From: Rhynchopus sp. YZ270_cl-10
Taxonomy: Eukaryota; Euglenozoa; Diplonemea; Diplonemida; Diplonemidae
Length of the DNA stretch: 64,000 nucleotides
Direction of reading: 5' to 3'
Assembly: GCA_964035575.1 (NCBI GenBank)
Contig: OZ037867.1
Location: 1,426,001-1,490,000 of the forward strand
Each line of letters begins with the position of its first letter. Position 1 is the first letter of the stretch. A program made the translations under genes and the position numbers. Under the pieces are notes generated by a model. It saw only the letters and a list, made by a program, of their open reading frames with translations, was not told where the DNA came from and did not search any database. Below, piece after piece: positions 52,480 through 61,569 of the stretch.

Positions 52480-52745
52480 TTTCACATCGTTATGCACAAA
52501 CGTTAGAGCAACGTCAGCTAAATCTCATATCATCATGACCGGAGAAATGGATCCAGCGTTTCGCACTTTTGCAACTCGCATTGTATGGGGTTTCCTGTTC
52601 ATGGCCTATTCCTATTAATTGCAAAGGAATATCATGATGACGTTCTAATTTTTGAAAGTATGTGCCCATAAATCTATGTTGGTGTGGCTGACGACCCCAA
52701 AATAGCAGAAAATAGCAAAAAGTAGCACAAAATAGCACCTCCTTC
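52480..52745. other. 3' flank; no gene
   Basis: AT-rich 3' flank containing AAAATAGCA repeats (52700-52735). Confidence 0.4.
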
Positions 52746-52925
52746 AATTTTGGCCAAAAATGGGCCCCACGTATAAGCAACCGGGCTCATATTTCTCAAA
52801 ATTTAAGTGGTCAAAAAATTGTCCAATTTTCGAGATTGACCCCACCACTGCACGGGCGGAGCCCAAAAATGCAAATAAGGACACTTTTTAATTTGTTCTC
52901 TTGAAATGTGCAATTTCATGTTTTC
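52746..52925. repeat. Module A-containing repeat, third copy
   Basis: Matches the last ~150 bp of the 7550-8080 duplication, from AAAAATGGGCCCCACGTATA to GTGCAATTTCATGTTTTC, with a few substitutions. Confidence 0.8.
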
Positions 52926-53589
52926 TAGCACTATTTATTTTGAATGTGTGTTTTTGGGTTTAAATAGCCGTTTAGGGGGGTTCTACTCCACTAAATAAAT
53001 CGAGCAAAAATATGGTGAACTCAGAGGAGGGGGTCATTCGGTTCGAAAAACACAATTTTGGGCAATTAGAGCCAAAACAACACCCTAAAATACAAGAATC
53101 AGTTTTGGAAAATCCCACTTTTTGGCTGAGTGTGTAAAGTAACCAGACCAGGTTGTGAAAAATAGCCGTTGGTTTTTTTTTGCTTGGGAAGATCGAGCGC
53201 GAAAACGTCCAAATACGTCATTTTTTTTGGAAAAAAATTACCCAGCAATTTTTCTAAATACAAGGTCCCCGACCCCCATTTTCACAAAAAAATTGGCCTA
53301 TTTCTACAGCCATATTTGTACGGCAAATCTCTTAAGCAGTTGGACAAAAAAAACAGAGGAATTCTCCGCCGGAGGCCCCAACTTGAGCTGGGTTGCGGAC
53401 CCGGGCGTGCGAAGTGCGCCCGGGCTCGACCGAGTTTTGATCTACGAAAACCCACAAAACCTATATACTCCCCTGTTGCATGGTCAACCGCGAGAAAAAA
53501 AATATATGCACTTTTTTGCCCTGTGCCCCCCCGTCAGCCAAAAACCCCGAATCCTAGAAAAAACCCTGATTGAATAAGAGATAAAAAAA
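52926..53589. other. Non-coding DNA; no gene seen
   Basis: Open frames here are short and compositionally unlike host exons. It ends in an A-run (53584-53603). Confidence 0.4.
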
Positions 53590-53617
53590 AAAAAAAAAAA
53601 AAAGGGAATTCATTTTT

Positions 53618-53816
53618 TTTTACGGGGTTCATTTTTTTTTACAGGGGTTCATTTTTTTTTACAAAGGGGTTCATTTTTTTTTACAAAGGGGTTCATTTTT
53701 TTTTACAGGGGTTCATTTTTTTTTACAAAGGGGTTCATTTTTTTTTACAAAGGGGTTCATTTTTTTTTACAAGGGGTTCATTTTTTTTTACAGGGGTTCA
53801 TTTTTTTTTACACAAA
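53618..53816. repeat. ~20-bp satellite, short inverted block
   Basis: About nine units of GGGGTTCATTTTTTTTTACA with one to five extra bases between units. Confidence 0.9.
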
Positions 53817-54784
53817 AAACTATGTTAAGACGAAATCCTACCGATGTGCCTACATGGGGCGTCCCCCGTCAGTAGTGCGCCAGATGAGGGGCACGAAGCG
53901 AAATGCGGTGAAAGGTGCAGGCCTGTTTTGCAGCAGGTCTGGAGAGTTGTGGCAACTCGTCTGCTGAGCGTGTGAAGTATCAAGGCAGAGGTTCGCTGTT
54001 CAAGTAAAACCTACCCTGGTCATCCTCTGCCTGTCTTGGTTTCTGTCGTGATTGTTTGTGTTTGTGGGCGGGATCAGATGGGTGGAGGGTGTTTACTTTG
54101 TGTTTAGCTCGGAGAAGTGGCTTACCCGCCCACTCTCTGTTATTTATTCAGTGTCATTTTTTCATTCATCCCCAAAGTTTGTAGACAGAGTCAAGACCAC
54201 CTTGGCCAAAAGGGTTTTTTCACCACACTTTTCTTTTGCTTCCATTCGTGGAAGCGTTTGCTTTTCTTCTGTTCCTGGCCTGACGTGTGTTCAACAGGTG
54301 TGCTATTTTTACCAAGTGGAATCCATTTTTCTTTTTCCAGGGGAGGCACTAAAACAAACCATTCTGCAGACAACAAAGCAAAGGCAATGTGTTTTTTATT
54401 CTCCCTTCCCTTCTTTTAAGTAAGGAGGATTAGGTCTTCTTTTTTTCCTTTTTTTGCCCCAGAAGTGTGACGCCTGTGTATTCAAATTGATCAAAAAGAA
54501 TAAAAAACAAACACATAATGCAGTTTCTTGTTTTGTATAAAACTCTGTTGGCTCTACCGTACTCTTCGCCCGCCTTTTATACAAAACTTGAAACACCGAC
54601 CATTTTTGGTCATCATTTTTTCCTTTTCATTTTTCCATTTCCTTTTTCCTTTTCCATTTCCTGTTCATTTTATTGTCTTTATTGTCTTCTCCATTTCTTC
54701 CTTTTTCCTTTCTATTCTCATAAAAAACTAGTCCAAGTACAAAAAAGAGAAAAAAAAAAACCCGTAAACCCGCAAGCCTGCAAA

Positions 54785-54995
54785 GGGGCCGGGCCTGGAG
54801 GAGGACGTGCGTCCGATTGCGGTTGGGGACACTCTCCGCAGACTGGTGGGAAAGATTCTGTCGGCGCGAGTGCGGGTGCCTGCTAGGACGCTTCTTCTTC
54901 GAGGGAACCAGGTGGGGGTGGCAACGGCAAGGGGGGCGGCAGTGGCGACTGATGTTATCTCGCAGTACGCCGTGCGCAACCGCGGAAAAGGTAAA
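54785..54995 (+). pseudogene. Reverse-transcriptase fragment in the spacer
   Basis: One frame reads LEEDVRPIAVGDTLRRLVGK, then RNQVGVATARGAA-type sequence. This is the RPI(A/S)xG(D/N)TLRR block of non-LTR RTs and is close to DVRPISAGNTLRRVVSKI in the element at the window's end. About 70 codons remain. They run straight into poly-T at the right. Confidence 0.75.
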
Positions 54996-55974
54996 GTCTT
55001 TTTTTTTTTTTTTTTTTTTTTTTGATTTTTTTTCTCTTTTATGTACTTGGTCTTTTTTTGTATGTGAGAATAGAAGAAAGGAAAAAGGAAGAATGGAGTA
55101 AACAATAAAGACAATAAAATGAACAGGAAAATGGAAAAGGAAAAAGGAAATGAAAAAATGATGACCAAAAAAGGTCGGTGTTTCAAGTTTTAGTATAAAA
55201 GGTGGGCGGTAAAGTAAAGTAAGTGGCCACTTCCTCCTAAACAAAACAAGAAACTGCATCGTGTGTTTGTTTTTTATTCTTTTTAATCAATTTGAATACA
55301 CAGGCGTCACACTTATGGGGCAAAAAAAGGAAAAAAAGAAGACCTAATCCTCCTTACTTAAAAGAAGGGAAGGGAGAATAAAAAACACACGTGCCCATTG
55401 TTTCGTTGTCTGCAGGATGTCTTGTTTTAGTGCCTCACCTGGAAAAAGAAAAATGGATTCCACTCAGTAAAAATAGCACACCTGTTGAACACACGTCAGG
55501 CCAGGAACAGAAGAAAAGCAAACGCTTCCACGAATGGAAGCAAAAGAAAAGTGTGGTGAAAAAACCCTTTTGGCCAAGGTGGTCTTGACTCTCTGTCTAC
55601 ATACTTTGGGGATGCATGAAAAAATGAAACTAGATGATAGATAACAAGGAGTGTGCGAGAGTGGCCCTTCTCCAAGCTAAACAAAAAGCAAACACCCTCC
55701 ACCCATCTGATCCCGCCCACAAACACAAACAATCACGACAGAAAACAAAACAGGCAGAGGATGACCAGGGTAGGTTTTACTTGGACAGCGAACCTCTGCC
55801 TTGATTCCTCTCACGCTCAGCAGGCGAGTTGCCTCAACTCTCCAGACCTGTGCTGCAACACAGGCCTGCACCTTTAGCCGCTTTTCGCTTCATGCCCCTC
55901 ATCTGGCGCACTACTAACGGGGGACGCCCCATGTAGGCACATCGGTAGGATTTCGTCTTAACATAGTTTTTTGT

Positions 55975-57545
55975 GTAAAAAAAAATGAACCCCTGTGTAA
56001 AAAAAAATGAACCCCTTGTGTAAAAAAAAATGAACCCCTTGTGTAAAAAAAAATGAACCCCTTGTGTAAAAAAAAATGAACCCCTTGTGTAAAAAAAAAT
56101 GAACCCCTGTAAAAAAAAATGAACCCCTGTAAAAAAAAATGAACCCCTTGTAAAAAAAAAATGAACCCCTTGTAAAAAAAAATGAACCCCTTGTAAAAAA
56201 AAATGAACCCCTTGTAAAAAAAAATGAACCCCTTGTAAAAAAAAATGAACCCCTTGTAAAAAAAAATGAACCCCTTGTAAAAAAAAATGAACCCCTTTGT
56301 AAAAAAAAATGAACCCCTTTGTAAAAAAAAATGAACCCCTTTGTAAAAAAAAATGAACCCCTTTGTAAAAAAAAATGAACCCCTTTGTAAAAAAAAATGA
56401 ACCCCTTGTAAAAAAAAATGAACCCCTTGTAAAAAAAAATGAACCCCTTGTAAAAAAAAATGAACCCCTTGTAAAAAAAAATGAACCCCTTGTAAAAAAA
56501 AATGAACCCCTTGTAAAAAAAAATGAACCCCTTGTAAAAAAAAATGAACCCCTTGTAAAAAAAAATGAACCCCTTGTAAAAAAAAATGAACCCCTTGTAA
56601 AAAAAAATGAACCCCTTGTAAAAAAAAATGAACCCCTTGTAAAAAAAAATGAACCCCTTGTAAAAAAAAATGAACCCCTTGTAAAAAAAAATGAACCCCT
56701 TGTAAAAAAAAATGAACCCCTTGTAAAAAAAAATGAACCCCTTTTTGTAAAAAAAAATGAACCCCTTTTTGTAAAAAAAAATGAACCCCTGTAAAAAAAA
56801 ATGAACCCCTGTAAAAAAAAATGAACCCCTGTAAAAAAAAATGAACCCCTGTAAAAAAAAATGAACCCCTGTAAAAAAAAATGAACCCCTGTAAAAAAAA
56901 ATGAACCCCTGTAAAAAAAAATGAACCCCTTGTAAAAAAAAATGAACCCCTTGTAAAAAAAAATGAACCCCTTGTAAAAAAAAATGAACCCCTTTGTAAA
57001 AAAAAATGAACCCCTTTTGTAAAAAAAAATGAACCCCTGTAAAAAAAAATGAACCCCTGTAAAAAAAAATGAACCCCTTGTAAAAAAAAATGAACCCCTT
57101 GTAAAAAAAAATGAACCCCTTGTAAAAAAAAATGAACCCCTTTTTGTAAAAAAAAATGAACCCCTTTTTGTAAAAAAAAATGAACCCCTGTAAAAAAAAA
57201 TGAACCCCTGTAAAAAAAAATGAACCCCTGTAAAAAAAAATGAACCCCTGTAAAAAAAAATGAACCCCTGTAAAAAAAAATGAACCCCTGTAAAAAAAAA
57301 TGAACCCCTGTAAAAAAAAATGAACCCCTGTAAAAAAAAATGAACCCCTGTAAAAAAAAATGAACCCCTGTAAAAAAAAATGAACCCCTGTAAAAAAAAA
57401 TGAACCCCTTGTAAAAAAAAATGAACCCCTTGTAAAAAAAAATGAACCCCTTGTAAAAAAAAATGAACCCCTGTAAAAAAAAATGAACCCCTGTAAAAAA
57501 AAATGAACCCCTTGTAAAAAAAAATGAACCCCTGTAAAAAAAAAC
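55975..57545. repeat. ~20-bp satellite, long block (~75 units)
   Basis: Units of TGTAAAAAAAAATGAACCCC differ mainly in the number of T before GTA (one to five). Runs of identical subtype alternate (CTGTA, CTTGTA, CTTTGTA, CTTTTTGTA), and a super-pattern of subtypes appears twice (about 56700-57010 and 57010-57420), showing segmental amplification. Each unit contains ATGAACCCC. The very long minus-strand frames here are satellite only. Confidence 0.95.
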
Positions 57546-59611
57546 ACACGTGTGGTGGCCTGGCATGTCTGCACTGCGCTCAGGGGTCCAAGCACTGCCC
57601 TCTGTCGCAAATTGGCAGGGCGGAATACTTCAGTGCCCTGTCTTTTTTGCACTCGAATGTTCCGGCTCAGGCTGCCTCTGCGGAGGGGAGCGGAGACCCA
57701 CCACCTAAACGGGCTCCTTCTCCAGCAGTGCCAGCTCCCGAGGGCGAGGAAGTCGAGGAGGTAGACACGCCAATGGCGGGCGAAGAGGGGAGCCTGGCGC
57801 AGCAGGCAGAACAGAAGCAGCAGAAGCACGAGAAGCAACGGAAACAGCAGAAGCAGCAACAACAAAAGGCGGACCAGGAGAAGAAGGAAGCGTTGCAGCG
57901 TGCGTCGGACGCGTGGCAGCAAGCCCTGGAGGTACGGCGGGAGCATCGTCGGTCGTGGGGACCGGATTTGGCCGCGCTTCGGGGCACTTTTGGCGACCGC
58001 CAGCAGGAGTTGAGTCGTTTCCTGGAGGAACAGAATGTGCGTCTGGACCAGGCGAAGGCGGCGGACAGGCATCGTGTGGAGGAGCTGACCGCCAGGCACA
58101 AGCGGGAACTCGCAGAGGACGCGAAGAAGATGCATGCGCAGTACTTGGAAGACTGCGATCGGCACCCCGAAGCAGGAGAGTCGCTCCGGGCGGAGTATGA
58201 CAGGCAACGCTGCGAGAGGCATTACGCCATCGCAGCTAAGCATGAGTCGGAGCAGAAGGCGACCACTCTGTTGTTGACGGCGGTGAACCTCTCCCGACAG
58301 CTGGAGGCAGAACGCATGGTGGCATACGGGCGGTGCTTTGGGGTGGTGTGCGAAGGGCGGCTATTCCTCCCCTGCCATGCGGTGCGGAGAGCGGTGGGCG
58401 ACGACCCTGAAGGACTCGAACCTGACTGTGTCGGCGACTGGATGGCTCTCTTTGGTCCTCAAGGTGCTTCTCCGTGCCCGGGCGAGTTCCTGTACTGCTG
58501 GGCGACACAGCAGCCGTGGAGTGGGAACGGGGAGGGGGACGGTGATTGCCCGGAGTCGGTGGTCGCCCGTCAGGCGGTTAGGAAGATAGCAGGGGAGGCC
58601 GGATACTGCGACACCTGGGGCAAGACCAGCGCGGTCATCGTCGTTCGGGAAGGCAGGGTCAGCTGGGGAACCCCTTCTCGGGATCAGCTGGAGGAGGAGG
58701 TGGGGCGACAGGCCGAGGCGGCAGACACCGAGGTGCGTGTGAAGGTGGAGGAGATGGATGATGATGAGCAGGAGCAGGAGGAGGACCTCGACACCGCGAT
58801 GGAGGGGGCGGATCGCTCGCATTCTCTGTCAGTGGAAGGCATCCCTGACCAGAAGAAGCAAGCGAGGGTGAGGGAATTGCTGAGGGCGCAGAGCGAGGCT
58901 TGGATGTGGACGGAGGAGGAGCGGACGGAGAGGGGGGGTCTTTTCCCGTGCCTCACCATGGGGTCGCCGGTGCCTTCTTCTGTGACGAAGTGGATCTCCC
59001 TGTTCCACTACCGTCAGGGAGAGAAACAGGATGGCAGACCCTTGTTGTCACTCCCCCTCTCTACCGCTACTTTCACTCAGTGGTATGAGGTGATGAAGGT
59101 GGTGGGTTTGCATGAGTGGTCGGTTAAGGAAAAGTGCAAGGCAAAGTCGACGTTGCATGCCCTGACGGACAACCGGAGCACTAGGGGGCAGGCCTTTGCA
59201 GCGGAGAGTACAAGGAGGGAGAATGAGGCACGAGCGGCTCGAGAGGGAATAGGCCGACAACCTCAAGCCTCCTCTTCTTCTTCTTCTTCCTCCACCTCTG
59301 CAGGCCGTGGCACTACAACCTCCATCGCCCAACCTGCAGTCTCCACTTCTTCCTCCTCCTCATCGGCAGGCCGTGGCAATGCAACCTCCTCCGCCCAACC
59401 TGCTCCTTCCCCAGCTCCCAAAGGACCCCAGCGCCATGCAGCTCAGGGTAGGTCCAACACGTCGAACGTGTTCACCGACGCAGTGGCACAAGCGACGCAG
59501 CATGTGCTCTCGCCCCAGGAGGTGCAGAGAGGGCGCAATGGTCGCGGTGGTGGACAGAAGGGGAGACAGAGCGGAGGAAGGAAGGGGAAAAAGGGGAATA
59601 AAAAGAATTAG
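57524..59611 (+). CDS. ORF1-like protein of a non-LTR retroelement
   Basis: Up to 695 residues. The nominal ATG is inside the last satellite unit. The first specific sequence is CGGLACLHCAQGSKHCPLSQ, a Cys/His cluster. A Lys/Gln-rich coiled coil (~57790-58330) follows, then a compact middle domain (GVVCEGRLFLPCHAVRRAV, WMALFGPQGASPCPGEFLYC), an acidic stretch, a helical part, and a Ser-rich, then Arg/Gly/Lys-rich tail (GRNGRGGGQKGRQSGGRKG) suited to nucleic-acid binding. No enzyme motif. Its position 2 kb before an RT ORF on the same strand and its codon use suggest it is ORF1 of that element, but this is inferred. The true start may lie upstream or in a lost exon. Confidence 0.55.
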   Translation: MNPCKKKHTCGGLACLHCAQGSKHCPLSQIGRAEYFSALSFLHSNVPAQAASAEGSGDPPPKRAPSPAVPAPEGEEVEEVDTPMAGEEGSLAQQAEQKQQKHEKQRKQQKQQQQKADQEKKEALQRASDAWQQALEVRREHRRSWGPDLAALRGTFGDRQQELSRFLEEQNVRLDQAKAADRHRVEELTARHKRELAEDAKKMHAQYLEDCDRHPEAGESLRAEYDRQRCERHYAIAAKHESEQKATTLLLTAVNLSRQLEAERMVAYGRCFGVVCEGRLFLPCHAVRRAVGDDPEGLEPDCVGDWMALFGPQGASPCPGEFLYCWATQQPWSGNGEGDGDCPESVVARQAVRKIAGEAGYCDTWGKTSAVIVVREGRVSWGTPSRDQLEEEVGRQAEAADTEVRVKVEEMDDDEQEQEEDLDTAMEGADRSHSLSVEGIPDQKKQARVRELLRAQSEAWMWTEEERTERGGLFPCLTMGSPVPSSVTKWISLFHYRQGEKQDGRPLLSLPLSTATFTQWYEVMKVVGLHEWSVKEKCKAKSTLHALTDNRSTRGQAFAAESTRRENEARAAREGIGRQPQASSSSSSSSTSAGRGTTTSIAQPAVSTSSSSSSAGRGNATSSAQPAPSPAPKGPQRHAAQGRSNTSNVFTDAVAQATQHVLSPQEVQRGRNGRGGGQKGRQSGGRKGKKGNKKN

Positions 59612-60540
59612 AGAGTTAGAGAGTTAGAGGGTGAGAGTGTGTGTGTAGAAGCGTGTAGAGAATGACAGTTTGCCCCATGTTTATTTTTAACCCTTTTTAT
59701 TTTGTGTTTTTTGTTCTTTTCATCCTTTGGGGTTTGCCCCCCCTTTCCCCCCTTTCCGCCCCCCTTCCTATTTGTTAATATTTTTGGTTGGCTGCTGGCT
59801 AGGACGGGTCTACCCCAGCGACGGCCCTTACCCCTTGGACGAGGCTCTGAGGGTAGAGGGCAGTCTCGGAGGAAGACCTGTCTAAGAGCCAGGCCAGTGG
59901 CATCAGGAGCCATTGGGCCACTTTTATAGATTGTGCAGTAGAGTAGAGTTTGTACAGAACTCTTGTCCTTTGAGTTCCTTTTTTCACTCCTTTAGTTTTT
60001 CATTTTTACCTTGTGAAGGTCAATTTCAATTTTTCATTTTTCAAAACCACCACAGGTAAGCACGAGACCCACCATTGTTGTTGTTGATTTTGTTGTGCGT
60101 TATTGTTGTTTTACCCTTTGGGTGTCAGTCAGTCGGGTCAGGTCACACTTACAGAAGTTCTCAAAAATTTTCACCAAAAAGAAAACTACTAAAAAGATTA
60201 TGGAACTTCCTTTTTATTTGTTTGTGTGTTACAGAGGAAACGGCTCACTCAATCCCCTCCTTCTCCTCCCCTCCCCTCCCCAAGACAAAGCAAAATAAAA
60301 CTACACCGGTAGACAGAGCAACCCTCCCGTCCCATCCCCTCCCCTTTTCCTTTTGGGAAAAATTGCACTCACATACGACCCTTTTGCTTATTTGCAGGGA
60401 AGTGTTGGTTGTAGTTGTCCCACATGCTTTCTATTTTAGTGCCACTAACTGTGTTTTCAGGCACTGTCTTGCCAGTACAATAGTAAAGTTGAACAACCCG
60501 CAAAAAAAAAAAAAAAATGGGAGGAAAAGTACACGGAGTG
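59612..60540. other. Non-coding stretch between ORF1-like and 13-bp satellite
   Basis: T/C-rich DNA, no coding-like frame. Ends in an A-run at 60502-60516. Confidence 0.4.
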
Positions 60541-60548
60541 GCCTTCCT

Positions 60549-61208
60549 TGCACAGCATCCTTGCACAGCATCCTTGCACAGCATCCTTGCACAGCATCCT
60601 TGCACAGCATCCTTGCACAGCATCCTTGCACAGCATCCTTGCACAGCATCCTTGCACAGCATCCTTGCACAGCATCCTTGCACAGCATCCTTGCACAGCA
60701 TCCTTGCACAGCATCCTTGCACAGCATCCTTGCACAGCATCCTTGCACAGCATCCTTGCACAGCATCCTTGCACAGCATCCTTGCACAGCATCCTTGCAC
60801 AGCATCCTTGCACAGCATCCTTGCACAGCATCCTTGCACAGCATCCTTGCACAGCATCCTTGCACAGCATCCTTGCACAGCATCCTTGCACAGCATCCTT
60901 GCACAGCATCCTTGCACAGCATCCTTGCACAGCATCCTTGCACAGCATCCTTGCACAGCATCCTTGCACAGCATCCTTGCACAGCATCCTTGCACAGCAT
61001 CCTTGCACAGCATCCTTGCACAGCATCCTTGCACAGCATCCTTGCACAGCATCCTTGCACAGCATCCTTGCACAGCATCCTTGCACAGCATCCTTGCACA
61101 GCATCCTTGCACAGCATCCTTGCACAGCATCCTTGCACAGCATCCTTGCACAGCATCCTTGCACAGCATCCTTGCACAGCATCCTTGCACAGCATCCTTG
61201 CACAGCAT
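60549..61208. repeat. 13-bp satellite (CTTGCACAGCATC), ~51 units
   Basis: An essentially perfect 13-bp array. Because 13 is not a multiple of three and the unit lacks stops, all six frames stay open and encode the same 13-residue repeat per strand (e.g. AQHPCTASLHSIL). These frames are not evidence of a gene. Confidence 0.97.
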
Positions 61209-61383
61209 CCCTCCCCCTTTCCTTTGTTTTATTGTGAGCCTTGTACGCCTCCACGGGGCGGTCCCTGGGCAACGGTAGAGGGTGCAAGCCGGCGAAAAAA
61301 AAAAAAAAACTCGGACTTCGGAAGTTTCTGTGATACGGAAGAAGCCAACGGGTGGTAGTGAGCTGTGCTCTCGGTGGAAGGGC

Positions 61384-61390
61384 GTGTCTG

Positions 61391-61434
<44 letters not shown>

Positions 61435-61439
61435 GTCTG
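61384..61439. mobile_element. Poly(A)-only insertion with target duplication
   Basis: GTGTCTG lies directly before a run of about 42 A and again directly after it (61433-61439, followed by AAAAGG). A retroposition event that copied little but the poly(A) tail would leave exactly this. Confidence 0.5.
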
Positions 61440-61493
61440 AAAAGGACACAACCAGGAGACCGAGGGGCTGCTGGTCGGAAACACCCCAGGTAT

Positions 61494-61569
61494 GTGTAAA
61501 AAGGGTGTAGGACGGCTAGCAGCGGAAAGGTCCTCAGCCTGACCTGCGCCTCCCCACTTCTTCTTCAGG
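61494..61569 (+). other. Possible intron upstream of the OTU-RT ORF
   Basis: CCCCAG/GTATGTGTAAAAAGG begins it, and CTCCCCACTTCTTCTTCAG ends it just before the OTU-RT frame opens fully. It has the GTAT start and pyrimidine-rich 3' end seen in the confirmed host introns. The upstream exon is unidentified. Confidence 0.35.

Larger units (their letters stand above)
53590..57545. mobile_element. Large inverted repeat with satellite termini and captured RT fragment
   Basis: The left arm (about 53618-54762) and right arm (about 55022-57545) are inverted copies. The inner parts align at about 90% by eye; for example the stretch with CCTACCGATGTGCCTACATG at ~53840 is mirrored at ~55930. The outer ends are a ~20-bp satellite, short on the left (~200 bp) and long on the right (~1.57 kb). 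The ~260-bp spacer encodes a piece of reverse transcriptase. It could be a giant fold-back transposon or a head-to-head rearrangement of a retroelement. Confidence 0.7.

Noticed and set aside
55834-58243. Very long minus-strand frames (up to ~760 codons) rich in FFF/GSF repeats
   Set aside because: They are the ~20-bp satellite translated in three frames; no specific domain or start context.
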